40,195 nt of DNA from a virus. Shown in pieces: positions 9,740-17,987 of this stretch; within the stretch, counting starts at the first letter, position 1, and every line of letters starts with the position of its first letter. The stretch lies in the IMG/VR virus record IMGVR_UViG_3300022752_000159, positions 1 through 40,195 of that record. One strand, written 5' to 3'. The notes below the pieces were generated by a model. That model was not told the DNA's origin. It saw only the letters and a program-made list of their open reading frames with translations, and did not search any database. A program made the position numbers and the translations under genes.

Positions 9740-10270
9740 ATGGCATCAAGAGACTGGCTACGACATTGGAGTAATAATAGTGAACCGCCTAGTCCTACAC
9801 TGGGAGATGAATGGTTTGATATTTCAAGAAATAGATTATTCAAACGTGTAGCATTACAATCTGGATACAATGTGCAATGGGCACAACTAGTCTTAATAGA
9901 TCAAACTGGCGCTGCTCTTGTTACAGGTAACCTATATGTAACTGGGGATGTTGTTACAAATTATTCTGACTCAAGGTTAAAAACTGTAGTAGGGCCTATA
10001 GAAAATGCCGTTGAAAAATTAAAACTTATTGACACAATTTATTATAGGCCAAATGAACTAGCTATTTCTCTAGGACAAAATGATAGATTAATGGTTGGTG
10101 TTACTGCCCAAAGTGTAAAAAAGGTTATGCCAGAAGTTGTTAGGCCTGTGCCTAACAATGAAGAATACGATACTGTTCAATATGAAAGACTTGTGCCTCT
10201 GCTTATAGCGGCGATTAAAGAACAACAAGTACAGATAGACGAGTTAGAGAAAAAATTAGGGGTTAAGTAA
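9740..10270 (+). CDS. Short protein with C-terminal peptidase S74 (intramolecular chaperone) domain
   Basis: 176 residues. Residues 15-50 resemble the short docking module seen in neighbouring fibres (PSPTLGDEWFD...W). From residue 76 the S74 chaperone domain begins with SDSRLK, where Ser76 and Lys81 match the Ser/Lys dyad known from endosialidase and MyRF self-cleavage. It continues with VGVTAQSVKKVMPEVV, YERLVPLLIAAIKEQQ and a short coiled coil. Known family role: the domain drives trimerisation of a phage fibre and then cuts itself off. Here only about 75 residues precede the expected cut, unusually few for a fibre. It may act on a partner or form a small trimeric tip. Its stop overlaps the next gene's ATG (TAATG). 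Confidence 0.8.
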   Translation: MASRDWLRHWSNNSEPPSPTLGDEWFDISRNRLFKRVALQSGYNVQWAQLVLIDQTGAALVTGNLYVTGDVVTNYSDSRLKTVVGPIENAVEKLKLIDTIYYRPNELAISLGQNDRLMVGVTAQSVKKVMPEVVRPVPNNEEYDTVQYERLVPLLIAAIKEQQVQIDELEKKLGVK

Positions 10271-11373
10271 TGTCATTTATAGTGGCACAGGACCTTGCAG
10301 TTGTCAGTGCTCAAGGATTCCAAATTCCTAAATTTACAACAGCAACCAGACCTGCCAATCCGGAACAAGGGCAGGTAATCTATAATACAACCACACAATT
10401 ATTTGAAATTTTCCACGGTGGACAATGGAGAAGATCGGATCAATTTAGTAATACTACAGGTTTTTTATATAGACAAATAATTACAACAGGCTATGTTATG
10501 GGAGGTTATCGTTCAGCCCAACCTTGGCGTAATGTTAATAGAATGAACCATACTACTGATGTTATGACTAACCTTGGAGATTTACTCAGTGCGGCAGGAG
10601 CATATACAAGCGGAGCAAATAGTCTTACTAGAGGTTTTTTATGGTCAGCAGATAATAATTTTCCAGGCACCAGCGCACAAACAGTGGCATTTAATTTGGC
10701 AACAGAAACAGGTGCTGGGCTTAATAGTAGTTGGAATATGACAGTAGGTAGAGGGGACAACGGCACAGGGTTTAAGGAAAATTTATTTGCCTATATAACA
10801 GGTGGAAGTACAACCTCAATAGATCAATTTAACCTAACTACAGAAACTATGATATCATTAGGTTTAACTAGTTCTACTCCTGGATCTTCTGGCACAGATT
10901 ACGGAACAAGCGCCATAAGTGATGAATCTTTTTGTTTTTTTTGGGGTGGTGGAAACACCAGATTAACCTTTGCAACTAACACCTATCAAAATTTAGGAAC
11001 TCCCGATAGCACAAATATAACTGTAAGAGGTAGTAGTATAGCAGGTTCTGATGGACAACAGAAAGGAATTTGCAGTAAATTAGGTAGAGGATATATGGGA
11101 AATGAAGGTACATATAACGGTGGATATAATCTAAGACGATGGATATGTGCAACAGAAACCTATACTACTGTGGCTAAACCTATAGGAAATACTGGAGAAG
11201 AAAATTTTGATATGGGACAAGAAAAACAATACATGATGGGTTGCTACGACGGTGATCAAAATAATCGTGGATGGAAATTCACTTACGCTACAGACAGCGG
11301 ATTTGAACTTGGTGCAGGTAGTGTTAGGACAGGAGTACCCGGTGGTAGCTCTGGACATTGTGTTTGGAAATGA
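10270..11373 (+). CDS. Virion surface protein, six-repeat propeller-like family, copy 1
   Basis: 367 residues, first of three adjacent paralogues, with its start overlapping the previous stop. Residues ~20-55 form a docking module (RPANPEQGQVIYNTTT, then FEIFHGGQWR). The rest can be divided into six units of about 45 residues, each with a strand-rich start and an 'F(N/A)..TET' or similar core: VMGGYRSAQPWRNVNRM, GFLWSADN, YITGGSTTSIDQFNLTTET, FFWGGGNTRLTF, YNGGYNLRRWICATET and MGCYDGDQNNRGWKF. It ends in VPGGSSGHCVWK. The Gly-rich, kelch-like spacing suggests a six-bladed beta-propeller (inference). I recognise the family as structural in marine T4-like cyanophages; its exact role is unknown to me, and host-surface binding is plausible. 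Confidence 0.7.
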   Translation: MSFIVAQDLAVVSAQGFQIPKFTTATRPANPEQGQVIYNTTTQLFEIFHGGQWRRSDQFSNTTGFLYRQIITTGYVMGGYRSAQPWRNVNRMNHTTDVMTNLGDLLSAAGAYTSGANSLTRGFLWSADNNFPGTSAQTVAFNLATETGAGLNSSWNMTVGRGDNGTGFKENLFAYITGGSTTSIDQFNLTTETMISLGLTSSTPGSSGTDYGTSAISDESFCFFWGGGNTRLTFATNTYQNLGTPDSTNITVRGSSIAGSDGQQKGICSKLGRGYMGNEGTYNGGYNLRRWICATETYTTVAKPIGNTGEENFDMGQEKQYMMGCYDGDQNNRGWKFTYATDSGFELGAGSVRTGVPGGSSGHCVWK

Positions 11374-11391
11374 TTTACAGGAAAAAAGCAA

Positions 11392-12477
11392 ATGGTTTTT
11401 AAAATAGGTGATCTAAATGTTATGACAACAGCCAGCATTATAGTTCCACAATTTGGCTCTGGAAATAGACCTGTTGTGAACTCTAGCACTGTTGGATTGA
11501 TCATCTATAATACAACCACTGCCTTTTTAGAAATATTCGATCAAGGTATATGGAAAGATCTTAAATTAAACACAACTGGGGGTTCATTTCTTTACAGACA
11601 AATAATTACTACTGGATTCGTAGCTGGGGGATATCAAAATGCTTCTCCTTGGCGCAACGTAAACAAAATGATACATGCTACAGATGTTATGACAAATCTA
11701 GGAGATTTATTGACTTATTCGGGTGCCTACACATCGGGTGCCTGTGGTCTTGTTAAGGCATATCTTTGGTCGACTCCCAATGCATTTGATCCTGTAAGTG
11801 CTCAAACAAGTAGTTTTAATATGTTTACAGAAACCAATGCGGGTATAGATACTAGAAACAACATGTTTAACAATAGAAACGATAATGGAACTATACAAAA
11901 AGAAAGTCAATATGCATACATAACCGGCGGTGGCACAGCTAATGTGGACTTATATAATCTTACCACTGAAATAATGTCTACAGGTGCCGTTTCGGGACAA
12001 TCTGGCGGTCCAGATGCACAAGGTGGTACAAGCGCCATGAACGATGAAAGTGCAGGGTATTGGTACGGTAATACAGGGCAAAAATTAACATTTGGAACTG
12101 CTACAGCATACACAGTAGCAAGTGCTTCTAACCTTAATACTGGTTGTCAAGGTCAACAAAAAGGTATTAGTTCAAAATATGGAAAAGGATATCATGGTAA
12201 TGAAGGCAACTACAACGGTGGCTACAATCTACGTAGATATATTTTTGCAACAGAAACATTTACAACTGTCACAAAGCCAATAGGAAATACTGGAGAGGAA
12301 AATTTTGATCAAGGACAAAATTGGCAATACATGATGGGCTGTTATGACGGCGCTCAGAACAATAGAGGTTGGAAATTGACATATTCTACAGATACTGGTT
12401 TTGAACTAGGAGCAGGAAGTACAAGAACTGGTGTTGGCGGTGGAAGTTCCGGACACTGTTTCTGGAGGGGAAGCTAA
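11392..12477 (+). CDS. Virion surface protein, six-repeat propeller-like family, copy 2
   Basis: 361 residues, clearly paralogous along its whole length to the genes on either side. Shared landmarks are the FLYRQIITTG block near residue 65, the NVNKM..ATDVMTNLGDLL block, YAYITGGGTANVDLYNLTTE, QQKGISSKYGKGYHGNEG, GNTGEENFDQGQ and the terminal GGGSSGHCFWRGS. The N-terminal ~60 residues, which carry the docking motif (GLIIYNTTTAFLEIFDQGIW), differ more between copies than the body. An ACAGGAAAAAAG stretch lies before the ATG. The stop overlaps the next ATG as TAATG, so copies 2 and 3 are probably translationally coupled. Confidence 0.7.
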   Translation: MVFKIGDLNVMTTASIIVPQFGSGNRPVVNSSTVGLIIYNTTTAFLEIFDQGIWKDLKLNTTGGSFLYRQIITTGFVAGGYQNASPWRNVNKMIHATDVMTNLGDLLTYSGAYTSGACGLVKAYLWSTPNAFDPVSAQTSSFNMFTETNAGIDTRNNMFNNRNDNGTIQKESQYAYITGGGTANVDLYNLTTEIMSTGAVSGQSGGPDAQGGTSAMNDESAGYWYGNTGQKLTFGTATAYTVASASNLNTGCQGQQKGISSKYGKGYHGNEGNYNGGYNLRRYIFATETFTTVTKPIGNTGEENFDQGQNWQYMMGCYDGAQNNRGWKLTYSTDTGFELGAGSTRTGVGGGSSGHCFWRGS

Positions 12478-13550
12478 TGGCCTTTATTGTTAAAGAAAAG
12501 ATTCTACTAGATTCTAACGGACTAAGGATACCTGCATCATTGCCTACCGCACGTCCTAGCGATCCACAGACAGGTATGGTTATTTTTAATACACAGACTA
12601 ATATCATGGAAATTTATGATCAAGGTCTTTGGAAAGATGCCACTCAAGATGTAGGTGGAAGTAGATTTCTATATAGACAAATTATTACTACAGGATATGT
12701 TGCAGGTGGTTATAAAGATTCTGTGCCCTGGAGAAATGTGAACAGAATGAACCATATAACGGATGTTATGACTAATCTAGGAGATTTGTTAGATATTGCT
12801 GCCAATTATACCTCAGGAGGATGTAGCAGAACAAAAGCATTTATGTGGGCATCTAGTGCCGCAGCCTTTGGATCAGAAACTGCTGTTACTGTAGGATTTA
12901 ACATGATTACAGAAACAGGACTAGGTACAAATTCAGTGTGGAATTTACAAGTAGCTCGAAATGACTGTGGTACAATTTTCAAGGAACATGAATACTGCTT
13001 TGTCACAGGAGGAGGTAGTTCAACCGTAGACATTTTTAACTTTACTTTAGAAACTATGAGAAATGGTTTAACAGCAGGACAGACAGGTGATGTTTCGTAT
13101 CAATACGGTGTAACAGCTTTCAGCGACGAAACCGTAGGATATTGGTGGGGAAGTACGGGACAAAAATTAACATTTGCAACAGAAACTACCTATACTGTGG
13201 CAACCGCAGGTGGTGTTAATGTTAATGGACAGCAAAAGGGAATATCCAGCAAATATAATAGAGGTTACTTTGGCAACGAAGGTACTTACAATGCAGGCTA
13301 TAATTTAAGAAGGTATGAGACAGCCGTAGATAATTACTATACTGTGGCAAAACCTATAGGCAATTGTGGGGAAGAAAATTTTGACATGGGTCAAAACTAT
13401 CAGTATATGATGGGAATGTATGATGGTTTACAAAATAATAGAGGTTGGAAATTTAGATACACCACAGATAGCGGTTTCGAACTAGGATCAGGAAGTGTAA
13501 GAACAGGTGTGCCTGGAGGAAGTTCTGGACATTGTTTCTGGAGAGGATAA
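12477..13550 (+). CDS. Virion surface protein, six-repeat propeller-like family, copy 3
   Basis: 357 residues, third tandem paralogue. The N-terminal docking module reads RPSDPQTGMVIFNTQT, then MEIYDQGLWK. The body repeats the same six units (VAGGYKDSVPWRNVNRM, FMWASSAA, CFVTGGGSSTVDIFNFTLET, YWWGSTGQKLTF, YNAGYNLRRYETA, MGMYDGLQNNRGWKF) and ends in VPGGSSGHCFWRG. The most divergent parts between copies are the loops between units, as expected where a propeller's exposed loops bind variable targets (inference). The gene starts on the overlapping TAATG of copy 2. Confidence 0.7.
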   Translation: MAFIVKEKILLDSNGLRIPASLPTARPSDPQTGMVIFNTQTNIMEIYDQGLWKDATQDVGGSRFLYRQIITTGYVAGGYKDSVPWRNVNRMNHITDVMTNLGDLLDIAANYTSGGCSRTKAFMWASSAAAFGSETAVTVGFNMITETGLGTNSVWNLQVARNDCGTIFKEHEYCFVTGGGSSTVDIFNFTLETMRNGLTAGQTGDVSYQYGVTAFSDETVGYWWGSTGQKLTFATETTYTVATAGGVNVNGQQKGISSKYNRGYFGNEGTYNAGYNLRRYETAVDNYYTVAKPIGNCGEENFDMGQNYQYMMGMYDGLQNNRGWKFRYTTDSGFELGSGSVRTGVPGGSSGHCFWRG

Positions 13551-13568
13551 GTAAGTACAGGAGGTTTT

Positions 13569-14324
13569 ATGAATACAGATAATCTTACTCAAGAACACTT
13601 AAAATTAATCGAAATGGCAGAAGATAGAAGTCTTATTATGCCAGAATTTAAAATTACGCACTTTGTAGGTAATGCACAGATTACACCCTATGCAAAATTA
13701 AGACAGTATCTTATAGAATTAAACAGTAGACAAAGTTCTGTAGAGTCTATGGAATATGAAGTTAGTAAATTAAAAATACAAATTGAACTAGAAAAAGAAA
13801 AAGCAGAAGAAACAGAAAGTAAAGCACAGCGTAAATTACACGAATTAGAAACTATGAAATTAGAAGCCATGCTTAAAAAAAGCGAACTTAGGCTTAGAGA
13901 TGCTACCAAAGAAAGAAATTTGTTTTTAAAGGTAATTGATGATTTTAATAAAACTCCAGAAGCATTTTTACCTGATGGTAGGAAAATTATTGATATAATA
14001 GATGATCCGGACATGGCAAATCAATTTGAAAGAGAACATTGGACTCTTAGACTAGCCAAACAGACTGCAATGGATATGATAGCCTATGGTAGAGCAGGAG
14101 TTGGAAATATGGATGCAGTCACAATGTTAGATTCAACACAGCAATTAGAAGTTATGAAATTAGCAGTAGATTTCTTTGTAAGAAATGAAATCAGACAGAA
14201 CGCATTATTAGGTCAAGTTAATAAAAATGTCTCTCTAGGGAAACCTGAAGAATCTGAGTTAGTTAAACAATTAATGTTCAAACAGGTATCAAACGAAAAT
14301 GTATCTACTATTCAAAACAGTTAG
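13569..14324 (+). CDS. Coiled-coil phage protein of unknown function
   Basis: 251 residues with a strong Shine-Dalgarno AGGAGG at 13559-13564, five bases before the ATG. Residues ~50-120 are rich in Lys, Glu and Leu in heptad-like spacing, so a long coiled coil is likely. Residues ~165-215 (LAKQTAMDMIAYGRAGVGNMD and following) form a helical C-terminal domain that resembles part of the 156-residue protein at 23086. No catalytic motif is visible. The position after the propeller genes and before a DUF4376-like protein suggests a tail-associated or assembly role, but this is inference. Confidence 0.6.
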   Translation: MNTDNLTQEHLKLIEMAEDRSLIMPEFKITHFVGNAQITPYAKLRQYLIELNSRQSSVESMEYEVSKLKIQIELEKEKAEETESKAQRKLHELETMKLEAMLKKSELRLRDATKERNLFLKVIDDFNKTPEAFLPDGRKIIDIIDDPDMANQFEREHWTLRLAKQTAMDMIAYGRAGVGNMDAVTMLDSTQQLEVMKLAVDFFVRNEIRQNALLGQVNKNVSLGKPEESELVKQLMFKQVSNENVSTIQNS

Positions 14325-15027
14325 CGAACCCGAAATGGGCCTTGTTAGAAGAATAGGCTCTTGGTTAAATTATGTAGTGGGTTACTTAGATGACAGTGTT
14401 AAAGATATTGTTATTACAGAACATCTAAATGCCACTGTTATACCTTCTCAAGAAGTTGCATATGCATGGAAATTTGCAGGTAACCATACAGGGTATGTAA
14501 GTGTGAGAGCAGGTACACTTAGCAATGAACAATTAGATATCATAAGCAGCACTGAGCCCACGGGTGAAAAAGCAAGATATTATCTAACAGACGAAGATAA
14601 ATCTAATGCTATCACTTTTATGAAACTGGCTTTAAGAAAAATGTTAGACGATGTATATGATAAAAGAGTATTAGAAGTCAAATTAAATGTAAGCGATCTA
14701 GAATATAAAACTTGGCCAATACAACTATCAGAAGCGCAAAATTATAAAAAAGATACAAATTATTCAACTCCTATGTTATCTGCCTTGGCATCAGTGAGAA
14801 ATATTACATTGATAGAAATGGTAGATAAAGTTATTAGTGCAAATATTGATTACACAGGTAAAATTGCTCAATTACTTGCTGCAAAACAAATTATTGAAAT
14901 AGAAATTAAAGACTGCCAAACAATTAGAGACCTTAATGTAATTGTTCATTCACGTTACGGATATAATATGCCTCCTACTCAGGCAGAGGAATTAGGGATA
15001 ACCTCGAGCTCAGTTTATAACTTATAA
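14299..15027 (+). CDS. DUF4376-like protein, possible tail-fibre assembly factor
   Basis: 242 residues; the ATG at 14299 lies 26 nt inside the previous gene, and an ATG at 14335 (MGLVRRIG) is an alternative start. The C-terminal half (about residues 140-210) has the DUF4376 pattern: WPIQLSEAQNYKKD, TPMLSALASVRNIT, then a helix ending in AQLLAAKQ. DUF4376 domains are known from phage proteins next to tail fibres, often linked to fibre assembly. The N-terminal half is a separate mixed alpha/beta region I do not recognise. Assignment to the family is by motif only. Confidence 0.6.
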   Translation: MYLLFKTVSEPEMGLVRRIGSWLNYVVGYLDDSVKDIVITEHLNATVIPSQEVAYAWKFAGNHTGYVSVRAGTLSNEQLDIISSTEPTGEKARYYLTDEDKSNAITFMKLALRKMLDDVYDKRVLEVKLNVSDLEYKTWPIQLSEAQNYKKDTNYSTPMLSALASVRNITLIEMVDKVISANIDYTGKIAQLLAAKQIIEIEIKDCQTIRDLNVIVHSRYGYNMPPTQAEELGITSSSVYNL

Positions 15028-15030
15028 ATT
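15023..15030 (+). promoter_or_regulatory. Candidate late promoter TATAAATT
   Basis: Seven of eight bases match the T4 late octamer. It overlaps the end of the previous gene and lies 24 nt before the ATG at 15054. No clear Shine-Dalgarno follows. It would serve the accessory island. Confidence 0.4.
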
Positions 15031-15053
15031 TCAATATGTGCTAACTATAGTGT

Positions 15054-16667
15054 ATGTTCAGCATACCTATCAATCCTAAATTATCCCAAGAAGAATTTCA
15101 AAAATTCTACAAATTTGTAGCAGAAAATAAAGATGTAATTTATGATCTATATTTTACAAGCAGAATGCCCCCATTTATTCAAGACGCAATGGGAGATGTA
15201 TTTGACATTTCGAATACAGGACCAATCGAAACGGCGCTTTTTATACAAGAATCTTTGGGTGTAAAGGTTTCTGCTACATTTAACAATACGCTCGTTCGAC
15301 CTAATCAAGAAAATTTAGATTTATTCATTCATAATTTTAAACAATTATACAATGCAGGAATAAGAAGTGCTACTATTCCTCATACCCATTGGCTGATGAC
15401 AGGACAAATTCAAAAAGAATTTCCAGACCTTTTTATAAAAAATACAATTTTATGGGACGTGAACAGAGCTAATGATGTGGCTAAGTTGGCAGAAGCAGGA
15501 TTCCATTATGTAAATTTAGATAGAGATTTAATGAGAGATAGGGATGAACTGGCTAAGTGTAAAAAGGTAGCTAAAAAATATAATATAAAATTAAGTTTAC
15601 TAGCGAACGAAGGTTGCCTAGGTGGCTGCTCGGTCATGAAAGAACATTTTCAATTTAATAATACGAGAGGTCCTGACGGCGCACAATACTTTAATGATCT
15701 TATCAGTAGAGTAAGTTGCCCAAAATGGGAATATGAAGATCCTAGTACTATGTTAAAAACTGCCAATTTCCCCCCATGGAGAGAAGATTGGATAGAATTG
15801 CTAGATTATGTCGATGTTATTAAGATGCACGGAAGAGAAAGCATTTCTCGATTGTTTGAAACTATTGATATTGTTGAACGTTTTAGAAATAAAAAAGAAA
15901 TACTATTTGATTCTTTTAATGAATATTTAGAAGAAACAAACCTAGAAGGTAAGCCAATTACAGCTTGGCGAAATAAAATAAAAAACTGCAAATTTGACTG
16001 CTGGGATTGTGACTACTGCGATAAGGTCTATGCAGCCAAAAGTGATATCCAGGCCCACCCTAAAACATTACTAGTTACCAAAGAATTAGTAGATAGTGTA
16101 AACGAAGATGTTAACTTTAATATAGAAGGCTTAACCAGTAACAGGGTTCAAAAGTTTCTAAATAGACTTGCGAAAAATAGCAATGTTTATTTAGAAATTG
16201 GAAGTGCATTGGGTGCGACTGCCTTACCAGTAGCTCAAACTAACATAGAAGTTCACTGTGTAGATAACTGGTCTTCAAATGTTCAACCAATGAATGATGA
16301 ATTTGAATTACCAGACAATACAAAAAAGATTTTTTTAGATAATCTAAAAGGTTATCAGGTTAATGTGCATGATTCTGATTTATTTAATGTAGATCTTTCT
16401 AAAATTAATAACGTAGATTTATTCTTTTACGACGGACCACACGATGTACAAACCACTGCAAAAGCTGTAAAATATTATAAAGATTGTTTTGCTGACACAG
16501 TTATAATGATTTTTGACGATGCAAATTGGCAAGGAGTTGTGCAAGGTGCAGACTTAGGCATTAGTTTAGCAAAATTAAATGTTATATATAGTAAAAAAAT
16601 GTTGAATAGTCCTGAAAACAAAAACATGTGGTGGAACGGACTTTACATTGTTGTTGCTCAAAAATAA
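15054..16667 (+). CDS. Fusion: U32-type Fe-S/TIM-barrel domain plus class I SAM methyltransferase
   Basis: 537 residues in two parts. Residues ~1-330 resemble the peptidase-U32 superfamily (UbiU/UbiV, TrhP, RlhA), which are Fe-S proteins that hydroxylate RNA or quinone precursors, or collagenase-like proteins. The diagnostic pieces are NEGCLGGCSVMKEHFQF (Cys188, Cys192), SCPKW (Cys222) and DVIKMHGRES, corresponding to the family's K-x-x-GR motif. A second cysteine group, Cys312/316/319/322, follows. Residues ~355-537 form a Rossmann methyltransferase of the Methyltransf_24 type: YLEIGSALGATA (SAM-binding motif I), CVDNWS, FFYDGPHD and IMIFDDANW. The substrate is unknown. The fusion suggests two-step modification of one substrate (inference). 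The stop overlaps the next ATG. Confidence 0.75.
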   Translation: MFSIPINPKLSQEEFQKFYKFVAENKDVIYDLYFTSRMPPFIQDAMGDVFDISNTGPIETALFIQESLGVKVSATFNNTLVRPNQENLDLFIHNFKQLYNAGIRSATIPHTHWLMTGQIQKEFPDLFIKNTILWDVNRANDVAKLAEAGFHYVNLDRDLMRDRDELAKCKKVAKKYNIKLSLLANEGCLGGCSVMKEHFQFNNTRGPDGAQYFNDLISRVSCPKWEYEDPSTMLKTANFPPWREDWIELLDYVDVIKMHGRESISRLFETIDIVERFRNKKEILFDSFNEYLEETNLEGKPITAWRNKIKNCKFDCWDCDYCDKVYAAKSDIQAHPKTLLVTKELVDSVNEDVNFNIEGLTSNRVQKFLNRLAKNSNVYLEIGSALGATALPVAQTNIEVHCVDNWSSNVQPMNDEFELPDNTKKIFLDNLKGYQVNVHDSDLFNVDLSKINNVDLFFYDGPHDVQTTAKAVKYYKDCFADTVIMIFDDANWQGVVQGADLGISLAKLNVIYSKKMLNSPENKNMWWNGLYIVVAQK

Positions 16668-17278
16668 TGATAAAACGTTTTCCTATCATAAGTGCAGATA
16701 TTTTCTATAAAAATGTAGGTACTGAAGAAAAGAGAAAAGATTTAATCCAACAGGCCTGGGATGAATTTCATAAAAATGAAAAAACTATTGCTTGGACAAA
16801 CAAAGGTTGTTGGAGAAGTACATTTAAGTATAAAAGTTTAGATTGGTTAATGGAGGAAATACGAATTATAGTAAATGAAGCTGGCAAATATTATCAAGAA
16901 ACTGATCCTATCTATACCAAGAAGTCGGCAATGTTTACAGGAAGCGAAATCAAATATTGGACAAACATTAATAGACCTCTCAGTAAAAATGCCATTCATG
17001 AACATAAACTTTATCATTACGTTGCAGTTTATTATCTTCAAGCAGAAAATACAGGTGATCTAACTTTTTATAACCCAATAAATTTAACAGAAGCATGTAA
17101 TCCAACTGCTCCCTTTGTAAGCACTATTTCAATAAGCCCCAAAGACGGCGATTTATTGGTTTGGCCGGCCTGGGTCCCTCATGAAGTAGAAATGAATATG
17201 AGCGATAAACATAGAATTAACATTGCTATGAACATTAGGTTTAATTCACCCATGCCCTATGACGATGAAAACTATTGA
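16667..17278 (+). CDS. 2OG-Fe(II) oxygenase-like protein
   Basis: 203 residues when started at the ATG overlapping the previous stop (TAATG), which is preferred over an upstream in-frame ATG inside that gene. The C-terminal half has the double-stranded beta-helix pattern of phage 2OG-Fe(II) oxygenases: HEHKLYHYVAVYYLQA (His111 and His113), GDLTFYNP, GDLLVWPAWVPHEVEMN (His172) and HRINIAMNIRF (Arg183, likely 2-oxoglutarate binding). Such proteins are frequent in cyanophages; most substrates are unknown. The gene sits between the U32-methyltransferase fusion and an unknown phage family with overlapping ends, so the three are probably one translational unit. Confidence 0.75.
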   Translation: MIKRFPIISADIFYKNVGTEEKRKDLIQQAWDEFHKNEKTIAWTNKGCWRSTFKYKSLDWLMEEIRIIVNEAGKYYQETDPIYTKKSAMFTGSEIKYWTNINRPLSKNAIHEHKLYHYVAVYYLQAENTGDLTFYNPINLTEACNPTAPFVSTISISPKDGDLLVWPAWVPHEVEMNMSDKHRINIAMNIRFNSPMPYDDENY

Positions 17279-17987
17279 ATTTTTCAGCGATGTATACGGT
17301 TTAGCCGATACTGTTCCAATTATTAAAACAAGTGATGCTTTACCTCGATGGGTATCACTTGCTAGAAATGATTTTAAACAGGCATCTAAAGTAAAAACTC
17401 ATATCGCAAGATGTCCTGGAATATTTGACTTATTTAAACAGGGATATCTTATTCCGGCATGGCACGATATTACGATTAGAAGTGATGGAGAAAGATTTGG
17501 TTGGGAAATTCCATCAGAAAATCTAATGAACCTTAGAGGTACAAATAGTATTGCTCAAGCTCATGATAAGAACACTATAGGAAAACATTTGCCTAGACCA
17601 CCATGGGCTAATCCTAATGTTTTAAAGATAAACACACCATGGCATGTAATTGCTCCTAAAGGTGTTAAATTATTAATGACTTCGGTTCCATATCCAGACA
17701 CTTTTGAAATTGAAGCATTAAATGGTATACTAGATCCTGCTGTAAGCACTGAAATAAATTTACAGTTAAATTTCAATATTTTACGAGGAGAACATTTGAT
17801 AAAAGCAGGAACACCACTGGCTATGATTATTCCTTTATCTGAAAATGAATTTAAATTAGTTGTAAGAGATAAAAATTCATATGACGAAATGTGGAGTGTT
17901 AAGAGAAAATTTGTTAATTCTATGTCATATGTGTTAAATAGGCAACGAATTAAACAACTTTATGAAAAACATTGGAGAAATAAATGA
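17259..17987 (+). CDS. Conserved-looking phage protein of unknown function
   Basis: 242 residues. The ATG at 17259 overlaps the oxygenase gene by 20 nt; an in-frame ATG at 17265 (MKTIEFFS) is equally possible. Landmarks are ARCPGIFDLFKQGYLIPAWHDI near residue 50, a PRPPWANPNVLKINTPWHV stretch, and 'LRGEHLIKAGTPLAMIIPL' near residue 180, which reads like a beta-barrel. I associate this arrangement with a hypothetical family found beside oxygenase genes in marine phages but cannot name it safely. No catalytic residues are evident. The stop overlaps the next gene's start (ATGA). Confidence 0.6.
   Translation: MTMKTIEFFSDVYGLADTVPIIKTSDALPRWVSLARNDFKQASKVKTHIARCPGIFDLFKQGYLIPAWHDITIRSDGERFGWEIPSENLMNLRGTNSIAQAHDKNTIGKHLPRPPWANPNVLKINTPWHVIAPKGVKLLMTSVPYPDTFEIEALNGILDPAVSTEINLQLNFNILRGEHLIKAGTPLAMIIPLSENEFKLVVRDKNSYDEMWSVKRKFVNSMSYVLNRQRIKQLYEKHWRNK

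Noticed and set aside
13688-14014. 108-residue minus-strand open frame
   Set aside because: It is the antisense of the Lys/Glu-rich coiled coil; its Ser/Leu/Phe-rich composition reflects that, and no start signal is present.
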